This document shows, one piece after another, positions 35,041-42,691 of a DNA stretch of 64,000 nucleotides. This DNA is from Candidatus Villigracilis vicinus (GTDB lineage Bacteria; Chloroflexota; Anaerolineae; Anaerolineales; Villigracilaceae), in the NCBI GenBank assembly GCA_016721315.1, contig JADKIL010000007.1, forward strand, positions 124,001 to 188,000, in the 5' to 3' direction. The notes under the pieces are model-generated. The model ran no database searches. It was not told the DNA's origin and saw only the letters and a list, made by a program, of their open reading frames with translations. Position numbers and translations under genes: made by a program. Each line of letters opens with the position of its first letter. Within the stretch, counting starts at the first letter, position 1.

Positions 35041-35083
35041 TATATAAGCGGATGCTGTTTTTTTACCAGCATCCGCTTATATA
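35041..35083. terminator. Bidirectional terminator, 17-bp stem
   Basis: Positions 35041-35057 pair perfectly with 35067-35083 around a T-rich 9-nt loop. It lies between the convergent M23 peptidase and kelch genes and can serve both strands. Confidence 0.85.
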
Positions 35084-35130
35084 TAACATCAAACAATGTG
35101 AGCAAAGAGGGGTTTCGGGGAAATAGGAAG

Positions 35131-36210
35131 CTACTCAAAACCACCACAACCCGGTTGCGAATATCGCAAGACGGACGCACTACCTACCGGCGAATGGCTA
35201 TTTGCCGGGACTACGCTCCCCCCTACGATGTAAACCGAGTCTTTGAAGTTAACCGCACGAGCAAATTTTCGAGCAACAGGCATGGGGCTGACAATTTTCC
35301 AAACATTGCCATCCAGGTCCAGCCTGAACACATCTTCCAGGTTCTTCCTACGAGTTTGGGACTCGCCGCCAAATAAATAGATCCCATCACAATACAAAAC
35401 TGCACCGGCTGTTCCACGCGGGTCAATCGCAGGACCAACACCCCAAGAGTCGTTCATTGGCTCATAGATATACACATCACCGAAATCTGAATACCCGCTG
35501 CGTCCACCGATCACAAATATCTTTCCATTCACATCCACGGCTGCCGGGCTGCCTTCGGCTCGCGGCAGTGGAGCAAGGTCGCGCCAGCTGTCTGTAGATG
35601 GGTTATATGCCGAATGATCAGCGAGGGTAGAGACAGAATTCCCGCCGCCAAATAAATGGATCTCGCCGTTCGAGACACTTGCAGCATGTCCTCCGCGCGG
35701 ATTGAGAAGCGGCGCCGCCATACTCCAAGTTTTTGCAGCTATATCATAAACATATACCTCATTTGAGGGTGTGTTCGAAGTTGCAAAAAAGCCGCCAATT
35801 ACGTAAAGTCTCTGCCCTACAACCGATGCAGTTGGGGCATTTAACCCTTCGCCAGGCAGGGTAGTTTCCAGTTTCCATTTGATTCCATCAAAAACTTCAA
35901 CATCGAGAACTGGCGCGCCTTTATCATCCGTGCCAGCCAAAGCAAAAATAAGAGTATCTGAAGCAGCAACAGCATGAGCCGAACGCGGAGTTAACATGGC
36001 TGGAGCATCACTCCACTCTCCAAAAACTTCAGGTTGCGGGCTTGGGGTTCCAGATGGAGTCGCTACGCCGGACATGCTACTGCTCGTATGGGTTGAAGTG
36101 GAAGTTGACACTGCATTTGGAAGTTCCTCTGGAGAAACACACGAAAATAACGCGATGGATAATATTAATAGAAATTTGGGATATAACCGGGCTGGTGGAA
36201 AATTAACCAT
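35131..36210 (-). CDS. Kelch-repeat lipoprotein
   Basis: A 359-aa lipoprotein with lipobox L-F-S-C at about residue 24, a Ser/Thr-rich linker, and a kelch beta-propeller made of five to six repeats with the double-glycine signature (V-I-G-G-F near 140, L-F-G-G-G near 190, V-I-G-G-R near 236, L-F-G-G-E near 286, I-V-G-G-S near 330). Kelch propellers bind proteins or carbohydrates; no enzymatic site is evident. Probably exposed on the outer side of the membrane. Confidence 0.87.
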   Translation of the reverse strand: MVNFPPARLYPKFLLILSIALFSCVSPEELPNAVSTSTSTHTSSSMSGVATPSGTPSPQPEVFGEWSDAPAMLTPRSAHAVAASDTLIFALAGTDDKGAPVLDVEVFDGIKWKLETTLPGEGLNAPTASVVGQRLYVIGGFFATSNTPSNEVYVYDIAAKTWSMAAPLLNPRGGHAASVSNGEIHLFGGGNSVSTLADHSAYNPSTDSWRDLAPLPRAEGSPAAVDVNGKIFVIGGRSGYSDFGDVYIYEPMNDSWGVGPAIDPRGTAGAVLYCDGIYLFGGESQTRRKNLEDVFRLDLDGNVWKIVSPMPVARKFARAVNFKDSVYIVGGSVVPANSHSPVGSASVLRYSQPGCGGFE

Positions 36211-36380
36211 TATGATTTAAATGTATCATTAGTCCAGCCTGCAGGTATCCCACTTGAGAAGGGTTTAGAATAGTCGCCCGTTATTCTTTTAGACACTTGG
36301 CTATTTCCGAAACATCTCAAGGTGTCAGTTTAATACAAAAGATGCTGGCTGCACAAACTTCAAGTTCGTTGGGTTGCCAG

Positions 36381-36409
36381 TTGACAAGCTTCCCTAAATT
36401 CGCTAAACT
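36381..36409 (+). promoter_or_regulatory. Sigma-70-type promoter for the recombinase-like gene
   Basis: TTGACA (36381-36386), 17-nt spacer, TAAACT (36404-36409). Transcription from it would start near 36416, which supports the ATG at 36447 rather than an earlier start. Confidence 0.65.
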
Positions 36410-36446
36410 ATACGCAAGAGTAAATACTACACGCAAGGTTAATCCT

Positions 36447-37346
36447 ATGACAAAAAACGCCACACCCGCACACATCAGCGCAAAGACGCTGTTACCTGCC
36501 GCCATAAACGGCTGGGAAATGTTCCTGCTCGATCAGGGACGCTCCCCGAACACGGTCAAAGCATTCCTTTCAGATGTACGGTTGCTTACTCAATTCACGC
36601 CGCCCGAGCAAACCATTGGCGCCGTCACCACCGATGATCTCAATCGCTTCTTTGATTGGATGGAAAAAGGACGGGGCGTGGCATGCAGCCCCAAAACCCT
36701 TTCGCGGCGCATCACCTCCATTAAGTCCTTCTTCCGCTGGCTGCACCAACACGGCACACTTGCCATTGACCCGGCAGAGAAGGTTCTACAACGCTCGGCG
36801 ATCAGTCCGCTGCCTCAGGTGCTCACCGAAGATGAATACGAATCTGTGCTGCTTATCGCAGACCGTCACCGCCGCAGCAAAAAGCCGGATTCCCGTCCTT
36901 ACACCTTGGTCGCCTTGCTGCTAAGCACAGCCATTAAAAAAAGCGAGTGTCTCGGCATTCACGTCAACCACGTCGAACTGGAGAGTAAGAACGGACCTTA
37001 TCTCTTTGTCCGCTACGCCAGCCCTGCCAATCGTTACAAAGAACGCAAGATCGAGCTTCAGGAAGATTGGGTGGCTTCCTATAATGAATATCTCGCCCAA
37101 TACCAACCCATTGATCAAGCATTCCCCTGGTCGCCGCGCCGGTTGGAATATCTACTGGAGGATATCGGTGAAGAAGCAGGACTCGAAAAACACCTTTCCT
37201 TTGATATGTGCCGCTGGACTTGTGCATTGCGTGATTATCAAAGCGGCATTGAGCCGGATAAGATCCGTCAAAAGCTCGGCGTATCCAAGATCCAATGGCG
37301 CGAGTTATTCATCAAACTAAAACAATTGAACGGTGAACTCAAATAG
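36447..37346 (+). CDS. Tyrosine recombinase-like protein lacking catalytic residues
   Basis: A 299-aa XerC/D-like protein with an N-terminal SAM-like core-binding domain (residues 14-110, G-R-S-P-N-T-V-K-A-F near 31) and a C-terminal catalytic-type domain. Aligned by eye with XerD: arm-region R is K164 (T-A-I-K-K-S-E), the beta-hairpin lysine K198 is kept (Y-K-E-R), H of HxxR is D253, R256 is kept, the H of the LGH motif is V279, and the nucleophile tyrosine is F288. It should not cut DNA, but the DNA-binding surface may remain. I chose ATG 36447, with a promoter just upstream. Stands alone, with no cargo or att site seen. Confidence 0.82.
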   Translation: MTKNATPAHISAKTLLPAAINGWEMFLLDQGRSPNTVKAFLSDVRLLTQFTPPEQTIGAVTTDDLNRFFDWMEKGRGVACSPKTLSRRITSIKSFFRWLHQHGTLAIDPAEKVLQRSAISPLPQVLTEDEYESVLLIADRHRRSKKPDSRPYTLVALLLSTAIKKSECLGIHVNHVELESKNGPYLFVRYASPANRYKERKIELQEDWVASYNEYLAQYQPIDQAFPWSPRRLEYLLEDIGEEAGLEKHLSFDMCRWTCALRDYQSGIEPDKIRQKLGVSKIQWRELFIKLKQLNGELK

Positions 37347-37386
37347 AAGAAAATCCCCAGTATTCTCAATGCTGGGGATTTTCTTC
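37346..37386. terminator. Bidirectional terminator, 15-bp stem, with tilS stop in the loop
   Basis: GAAGAAAATCCCCAG (37346-37360) pairs perfectly with CTGGGGATTTTCTTC (37372-37386), 11-nt loop. It separates the convergent recombinase-like and tilS genes. The TGA of tilS (37366-37368) lies in the loop, so the stem includes tilS codons. Confidence 0.88.
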
Positions 37387-38826
37387 ACTAGTGTTTTTTT
37401 CAGGTGGATGCTGTACCGAGAAATACAGAACTTCATTCGTATCCTCTTTTAGCCGGTGCCGGTGAGCCGGGCGGAAACCAGGTATCCAAATGATCTCATC
37501 CCCCACACACAACAGAGGCCATTGATCTCTCGCGCGTTGCGGCAATTTTTCATTCACAAAGAAATCCGAGAGCTTTTGTGAATGCCCATCCATGCCCAAC
37601 GGCGAAAAATGATCGCCATGACGACGCGCCCGCAATTCAAAGGTCTCTGGCAATTCTCCCGCATCCAACCAGACTTGAAATGGATCATCGTTCTCTTCAG
37701 CTTGTTCCTTCGCCAGAGCCGTTAACCGCCAGCTTTCACATGTAAACTTCCAACCACCTGCCAGTGAAACCTGCCCGCCCAGTTGCATGGATATCGGTTC
37801 TGCGCCCGATATTTGGGGCCAGCGGTCAAAGGGAAGCTCAGCATGTGGCGCACAGATATGGATCATGCCTGATTCATGGTACATGCGCAGCCCTGCTTTC
37901 AAGTCTAGTCGTGGCGCTGCACCGGCCGAGTGAATATATTCCAGGGCACGTTTCAAGGTTTGAAAGCTGATATCCACACCCGGATAAAGATTCTGCATGG
38001 CGTGTTTGATCAGGTTGCGTTGAAGACCGACCGGCTGAGCGGTCAAGCGACTAACATCAAAGGTGACGATCTCATCATTGGCTGAAGCCACCGTCTCCTG
38101 CCAGGCATGTTCCAATGTTTCCATGACGAATGAATAATCACCCTTAAGCGAGTGAGACATACGCAGCAAGGTCTCGCGAATCTTTGGATTGTATGTTTCG
38201 AGCGTGGGAATCAAAAGATGTCGAATACGGTTGCGCTGAAAGTTCAATGAATCATTGCTTGAATCATGTCGCGGGCGCAAGCTATTGACTGCACAATATA
38301 GAACAGTCTCCTCGCGCCACATCTCAAGCAACGGGCGCACCACGGGAATATCCGGGTCGAACGATTTGATCACCGAACGATACGACATACCTTTCAACCC
38401 AGACATGCCGCTGCCGCGCAAAAAGTGCATCAAGACCGTTTCCACTTGATCGTCGGCTGTATGCCCGACGGCAACCGCCTGTGCCTTACGCTTACGGGCA
38501 AGGTCGAACAGGAAGCGGTAACGCAATGTGCGTGCCGCATCTTCTATTGATATTTTTTTCTGCTCCGCATATGCACGCACATCTGCGCCATCAATGATAC
38601 AGGCAAGTCCCAATCGGATCGCAGTTTTTTCCACCATGTGTGCGTCGCTGGAAGATTCAAAGCGGAGTTGATGGTCAAAGTAAGCGACAAGGATTGGATA
38701 CCCCGCCTGCCTCAGGGTTTCCATCAGGCAAAGACTATCCGGACCGCCGGAAACACCGACGATAATCAGACGGTCTTTTTCAAGCCCGCATTCCTCCGCC
38801 AAGACTGCTTCGACCTTTGCGGACAT
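37366..38826 (-). CDS. tilS: tRNA(Ile)-lysidine synthase
   Basis: A 486-aa enzyme that makes lysidine at position 34 of the CAU-anticodon isoleucine tRNA. The N-terminal PP-loop S-G-G-P-D-S is at about residues 26-31; the family marks G-H-T-A-D-D-Q-V-E-T-V-L-M and R-N-R-I-R follow at about 122 and 205. The C-terminal TilS domain is present (R-x-R-x-x-G-D-x-F-x-P-L-G near 400, K-L-S-D-F-F-V-N near 415). The gene is complete; its ATG overlaps the stop of the epimerase gene (TAATG). Confidence 0.94.
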   Translation of the reverse strand: MSAKVEAVLAEECGLEKDRLIIVGVSGGPDSLCLMETLRQAGYPILVAYFDHQLRFESSSDAHMVEKTAIRLGLACIIDGADVRAYAEQKKISIEDAARTLRYRFLFDLARKRKAQAVAVGHTADDQVETVLMHFLRGSGMSGLKGMSYRSVIKSFDPDIPVVRPLLEMWREETVLYCAVNSLRPRHDSSNDSLNFQRNRIRHLLIPTLETYNPKIRETLLRMSHSLKGDYSFVMETLEHAWQETVASANDEIVTFDVSRLTAQPVGLQRNLIKHAMQNLYPGVDISFQTLKRALEYIHSAGAAPRLDLKAGLRMYHESGMIHICAPHAELPFDRWPQISGAEPISMQLGGQVSLAGGWKFTCESWRLTALAKEQAEENDDPFQVWLDAGELPETFELRARRHGDHFSPLGMDGHSQKLSDFFVNEKLPQRARDQWPLLCVGDEIIWIPGFRPAHRHRLKEDTNEVLYFSVQHPPEKNTSEENPQH

Positions 38827-39230
38827 TAGACCTGGTATAACTCCACTAGTACGCCGCCGGTCGATTCAGGATGAATGAATGCATATCGTTTCCCATCGGC
38901 TGCGGTACGCGGCTCTTCATTAATAAGACGGATGTTTTTTGATCGTAGTTGCATCATCATGCCTGCGATATCATCCACTTCCAGACAAAGGTGGTGCATA
39001 CCCTGCCCGCGTTTGGCAAGGTATTTGGCAATTCCCGAGTCATCACTGGTTGGCATGACCAATTCAATCTCGGCACCAGCCAACGGCAAAAAAGCGACCT
39101 GTGATTTTTCGGCAGGGACATCGCGCAGTTCGTGCAATGTAAGTCCGAGCGCATCCCGCCAGAACGCGAGTGACTTTTCCATATCCTCAACAACAACAGC
39201 AACATGATTGATGGCTTTTATCTGTGGCAT
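38826..39230 (-). CDS. mce: Methylmalonyl-CoA epimerase
   Basis: A 134-aa vicinal-oxygen-chelate protein that interconverts the two epimers of methylmalonyl-CoA. Marks are N-H-V-A-V-V-V-E-D (first metal histidine, H9), A-F-x-R-D-A-L-G, E-I-E-L-V (Glu ligand near 57), G-x-G-M-H-H-L-C-L-E-V (H near 79) and G-V-L-V-E-L-Y near the C-terminus. Full length for the family. No mutase gene is near. The overlapping TAATG with tilS indicates cotranslation. Confidence 0.9.
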   Translation of the reverse strand: MPQIKAINHVAVVVEDMEKSLAFWRDALGLTLHELRDVPAEKSQVAFLPLAGAEIELVMPTSDDSGIAKYLAKRGQGMHHLCLEVDDIAGMMMQLRSKNIRLINEEPRTAADGKRYAFIHPESTGGVLVELYQV

Positions 39231-39258
39231 CCGTTCTCCAATTTGAGTTGAATGGATT

Positions 39259-39936
39259 CTACTTCAATATGCTTAATGCAACGGGTAAAGCTGACTTCGC
39301 CCATTCTGCGTACATTTTCCCAGAAGGGTGCAATCCGTCGGAAGCAATCAGGGATTTATCATTAAGTGCCATGCGCGATATGGGTGTGACATCCACATAA
39401 TGAACCCCTGCTGTGTCGGCTTCCTCATGGTTAACCTTATTAAAAGCGTTAATTTCATCAGCGATCTGGGTGGTGTTTCTGCCGTACGCAAATGGCGTCA
39501 CGCCCCAATCTGGGATGGAAAATACAATGACCCGCTTTGCATCCCCTCCCGCGTATTCGATGGCTTTCTGCAGTAAGAATATAAAGCCTTCGCGATATTC
39601 TTTGATATCACGCCCGCGGTATTGGTTGTTCACGCCGATCAATAAAGAGACCATATCATAGGGCGGTGTGACCGTCTCTGCCTGAATACCCTGCCAGAGT
39701 TCATCGGTCGTCCAACCGGTGCGGGCAATAATGGTGACCTCTACTGCCACCCCGTCATTGGCAAGCAAGGTGGCCAGTTGGTTGGGGAAACGTTCTGTTT
39801 CCTGCACACTTTCGCCAATGGTATAGGAATCGCCGAGGGCTAAATATCGAAAGCTCATTTGATTCTCCGGTGTGGGCTCTGGAATGGTAGAACAGCTAAT
39901 GAGAAGTAAACAGAATAGGATCGCAAATTTCTTCAC
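39259..39936 (-). CDS. SGNH/GDSL hydrolase lipoprotein
   Basis: A 225-aa secreted esterase-type lipoprotein. Lipobox L-I-S-C near residue 15. Block I G-D-S-Y-T with nucleophile Ser near 37, block III G-V-N-N-Q-Y near 103 and block V D-G-L-H-P-S near 205 give the SGNH set, with the oxyanion Gly of block II in A-R-T-G-W-T. Likely hydrolyses an ester of a glycan or lipid outside the membrane; substrate unknown. Confidence 0.88.
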   Translation of the reverse strand: MKKFAILFCLLLISCSTIPEPTPENQMSFRYLALGDSYTIGESVQETERFPNQLATLLANDGVAVEVTIIARTGWTTDELWQGIQAETVTPPYDMVSLLIGVNNQYRGRDIKEYREGFIFLLQKAIEYAGGDAKRVIVFSIPDWGVTPFAYGRNTTQIADEINAFNKVNHEEADTAGVHYVDVTPISRMALNDKSLIASDGLHPSGKMYAEWAKSALPVALSILK

Positions 39937-39998
39937 GAAAGTAAGTATATCAAAAGACCACGAGCCGCGACTCCATGGTTAATGGTCATATTAAATAG

Positions 39999-40030
39999 GC
40001 AAGGGCATGACTGCCCGGTCACGCCCTTGC
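39999..40030 (-). terminator. Terminator after crtB
   Basis: GCAAGGGC (39999-40006) pairs with GCCCTTGC (40023-40030), with further inner pairs. On the minus strand CTATTTAATA follows. It lies 30 nt past the crtB stop. Confidence 0.65.
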
Positions 40031-40059
40031 GCACAAAAGAGGAGAATGATGTTAGCGTA

Positions 40060-41007
40060 TTATAAGGAGCGGATCTTCATCCACAACGCAGGGAGTTTGG
40101 CAACTTTACCCATTGCACTGAGAGAAGCACGGCGGGAAAAGACATCATAATCATGCTTTTCGATATCATCTAATATGCCCATATAGAAAATTGAGGCAGC
40201 GCCGATCGCAAGTTGACCTTCACGTTCAAGCATTTTTACACCTTCCCAGGAAGCTGCATATAGATGGCGGGTGCGGTCGATTTGGAAGCGCATGAACTGA
40301 CGCCACGCATCGGTAACGCGCCCTTCGGCAATATCTTCTTCCCGGATTCCGTATGTGACCAATTCTTCTCGCGGGAGGTACAGACGACCATTCCGATAAT
40401 CCTCCCCCACATCGCGCAAGATATTGGTCATTTGCAAAGCAACACCCAGTTTGATGGCATAGGAAACCGCTTCGTGACTTTTGAAACCGACGATGTACAT
40501 GCTCATTAAACCGACTGTGGAAGCAACCCCATAACAATAGGTCGCAAGATCATCAAAGGTTTGGTAACGCGATTGGGTCAAGTCGCGGGCTACGCCATCG
40601 ATCAACTGCAGGGCATAGTGACGCGGGATATGGTATCGGGTCAGGGTATCTGCCCAAGCGGAGGCAACCAGATCGTCAGTGGAGGCAGAGGCGGTATTAA
40701 CCACATTACGCCAGTATTCAAGTTCAAAGTCGCGGTCTTTCTTCAGCTCAACCTCATCCACAATATCATCCACGGTACGGCAAAAGGCATACAAAGCGCG
40801 AACAGCGGAGCGTTTTTCTTCGGGGAGCAAACCTGAGGCAAAATGGAAGGACTTGCTATGCTCGGCAGTAATAACCTCTGCCTGTTTGTAAGCTTGACGC
40901 AGGGAGGCGTTACCCGCCCAATAGGAAAAGAATGGGCGCGTGGATGAATGCGGGACATGCCCCGCGAGTGACAAGAGCTGATGCTCCCAGTTTGCATGTG
41001 CTTGCAT
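40060..41007 (-). CDS. crtB: Phytoene synthase
   Basis: A 315-aa squalene/phytoene synthase that joins two geranylgeranyl diphosphates into phytoene. Both aspartate-rich motifs are clear: D-D-I-V-D near residue 78 and D-V-G-E-D near 200. The flanking S-K-S-F-H-F-A, L-Y-A-F-C-R-T and N-G-R-L-Y-L-P are standard. GGAGAG precedes the ATG. Divergent from crtI, with which it shares the promoter region. No GGPP synthase gene is in the window. Confidence 0.94.
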   Translation of the reverse strand: MQAHANWEHQLLSLAGHVPHSSTRPFFSYWAGNASLRQAYKQAEVITAEHSKSFHFASGLLPEEKRSAVRALYAFCRTVDDIVDEVELKKDRDFELEYWRNVVNTASASTDDLVASAWADTLTRYHIPRHYALQLIDGVARDLTQSRYQTFDDLATYCYGVASTVGLMSMYIVGFKSHEAVSYAIKLGVALQMTNILRDVGEDYRNGRLYLPREELVTYGIREEDIAEGRVTDAWRQFMRFQIDRTRHLYAASWEGVKMLEREGQLAIGAASIFYMGILDDIEKHDYDVFSRRASLSAMGKVAKLPALWMKIRSL

Positions 41008-41040
41008 AGGTCTCTCTCCTTATTTGGTTAAGTTATTCAT

Positions 41041-41068
41041 ATTTTACTGAAATTGTCCTTTTTGTCAA
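41041..41068 (-). promoter_or_regulatory. crtB promoter
   Basis: On the minus strand TTGACA (41068-41063), 16-nt spacer, TAAAAT (41046-41041). The -35 lies inside the left arm of the inverted repeat at 41061. Confidence 0.75.
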
Positions 41069-41102
41069 GGTTTTGCAAATAAATGTATAAAACCTTGACA
41101 AA
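41061..41102. promoter_or_regulatory. Inverted repeat between crtB and crtI, candidate CarH operator
   Basis: TTTGTCAAGGTTTT (41061-41074) is perfectly complementary to AAAACCTTGACAAA (41089-41102). Each arm contains a TTGACA -35 hexamer, one per strand, both with a 16-nt spacer to their -10. A MerR/B12 repressor bound here would block both promoters. CarH of Thermus binds across a -35 element; that it binds here is inference. A TGTACAA element also overlaps the crtI -10 at 41115-41121. Confidence 0.7.
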
Positions 41103-41122
41103 TTATAGACAGAGTGTACAAT
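41095..41122 (+). promoter_or_regulatory. crtI operon promoter
   Basis: TTGACA (41095-41100), 16-nt spacer, TACAAT (41117-41122). AAGGAG precedes the crtI ATG at 41152. Confidence 0.8.
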
Positions 41123-41151
41123 ACAAATACTGACCTACAAGGAGAAATTTT

Positions 41152-42678
41152 ATGAAACCTATTGCAATCGTGATCGGTGCGGGCATTGGCGGTATTGCAA
41201 CCGCTGCCCGCCTCGCTAAAAATGGATATGAAGTGACCGTGCTGGAAAAGGAAGCCACCCCCGGCGGTCGCTGTAATCAAATCATCCGTGACGGACATCG
41301 CTTCGATATTGGTCCAACCCTGTTTCTCATGCCCGAAATTTGGGAAGAAACCTTCGCCTCAATCGGCGAAAAAATGAGTGATCACCTCGAACTGAAACGT
41401 ATTGACCCGACGTATAAAGTCCATTTTGACGACGGTCTGCGGTTGGAGCTCACTTCAGATATCGGCAAAATGCAGACCCAGCTTGAAGCTGTGGATAAAA
41501 CTGCTTTTACAGGGTTTCTTGGCTATATTGCCGAAGGTGCGAAGCACTACAAAATATCGGTAGAAAAATTCGTAGGGCGCAACTTCTACAATATCTTTGA
41601 ATATTTCAGCCTCAAGAATCTGCCGCTCATTTTCAGCCTCAAAGCATTGGACAAACACTATACCAATACCAGCCGCTTCTTCAAGGATGAACGCTTGAAA
41701 GCTGCTTTCACCTTCCAAAACATGTATCTGGGACTCAGTCCCTACGACGCGCCTGCCACCTACTCCCTCTTGCAATATACGGAGTTGGCAGAAGGCGTTT
41801 GGTATCCCATGGGCGGCATGTACGCCGGCATTCAAGCGCTTGTCAAAGTCGCTGAAAAGCTGGGCGTGAAGTTCATTTACAACTCGCCGGTCAAGAAGAT
41901 CAACGTCGGCAAGACACAGGTCGAGAGCGTCATCACTGCTGATGGCAAGACCTACACCGCAGATATCTTCGTCGGCAATGCAGACCTGCCTTACATTTAC
42001 AAAGAACTTTTGCCCGATGTAAAGGAAGCCAAAAAACTCGACGAAAAACTCTATACCTGCTCTACCATTATGTTCTATTGGGGTGTAGATAAGCAATACA
42101 AGCAGATCGCGCACCACAACGTTTTCCTCGGTGGTGATTACAAGGCTTCGTTCGACCAGATCTTTGAAGGTCACACCTTGCCCGAAGTGCCGTCGTTCTA
42201 CGTCCATGCACCGGCTCGCACCGATGCAGCTGCCGCGCCGGAAGGACAGGAAACGCTTTACGTCCTTGTACCGGTTGGTCACCTCGATGCTCGCAGCGAA
42301 CAAGATTGGGATGCACTGGTCAACCGCGCGCGTGAAACCGTCTTTACCCGCCTCGCCAAAGAGATGGGAGTCACAGACCTCAAAGAGCACATCAAGTTTG
42401 AGATCGTGTACCAGCCCAAAGTTTGGAAAGAGCGCTTTAATCTCGAAAAGGGAGCCGCGTTCGGGTTGAGTCACAACTTCTGGCAGGTCGGTTATCTCCG
42501 CCCGCAGAATCGTCATGCCCAATACAAGAATATGTACTTTGCTGGCGCATCCACCCATCCTGGTACTGGGCTGCCCATCGTGCTGCTTTCGGCTCGTCTG
42601 ACAACTGAGCGGATTATTAAAGAAAAGGGTACAATAGCTGTGCAAAAGGTGGCTAAGCCATCTTTAAACCCTGCATAA
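41152..42678 (+). CDS. crtI: Phytoene desaturase (CrtI type)
   Basis: A 508-aa FAD enzyme that desaturates phytoene to lycopene or an earlier intermediate. The dinucleotide fold is I-G-A-G-I-G-G-I (about 7-14) with E31 of the adenosine-ribose site, then G-G-R-C-N and F-D-I-G-P-T. The C-terminal carotenoid signature appears as Y-F-A-G-A-S-T-H-P-G-T-G-L-P-I-V-L (about 463-479). The number of desaturation steps is not readable from sequence. First gene of the plus-strand carotenoid operon. Confidence 0.93.
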   Translation: MKPIAIVIGAGIGGIATAARLAKNGYEVTVLEKEATPGGRCNQIIRDGHRFDIGPTLFLMPEIWEETFASIGEKMSDHLELKRIDPTYKVHFDDGLRLELTSDIGKMQTQLEAVDKTAFTGFLGYIAEGAKHYKISVEKFVGRNFYNIFEYFSLKNLPLIFSLKALDKHYTNTSRFFKDERLKAAFTFQNMYLGLSPYDAPATYSLLQYTELAEGVWYPMGGMYAGIQALVKVAEKLGVKFIYNSPVKKINVGKTQVESVITADGKTYTADIFVGNADLPYIYKELLPDVKEAKKLDEKLYTCSTIMFYWGVDKQYKQIAHHNVFLGGDYKASFDQIFEGHTLPEVPSFYVHAPARTDAAAAPEGQETLYVLVPVGHLDARSEQDWDALVNRARETVFTRLAKEMGVTDLKEHIKFEIVYQPKVWKERFNLEKGAAFGLSHNFWQVGYLRPQNRHAQYKNMYFAGASTHPGTGLPIVLLSARLTTERIIKEKGTIAVQKVAKPSLNPA

Positions 42679-42691
42679 CCGAGGAAGTACT

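Noticed and set aside
41455..42645. 396-codon open frame antisense to crtI
   Set aside because: Fully inside crtI on the other strand, no domain, no ribosome site; a shadow of GC-biased codon use.
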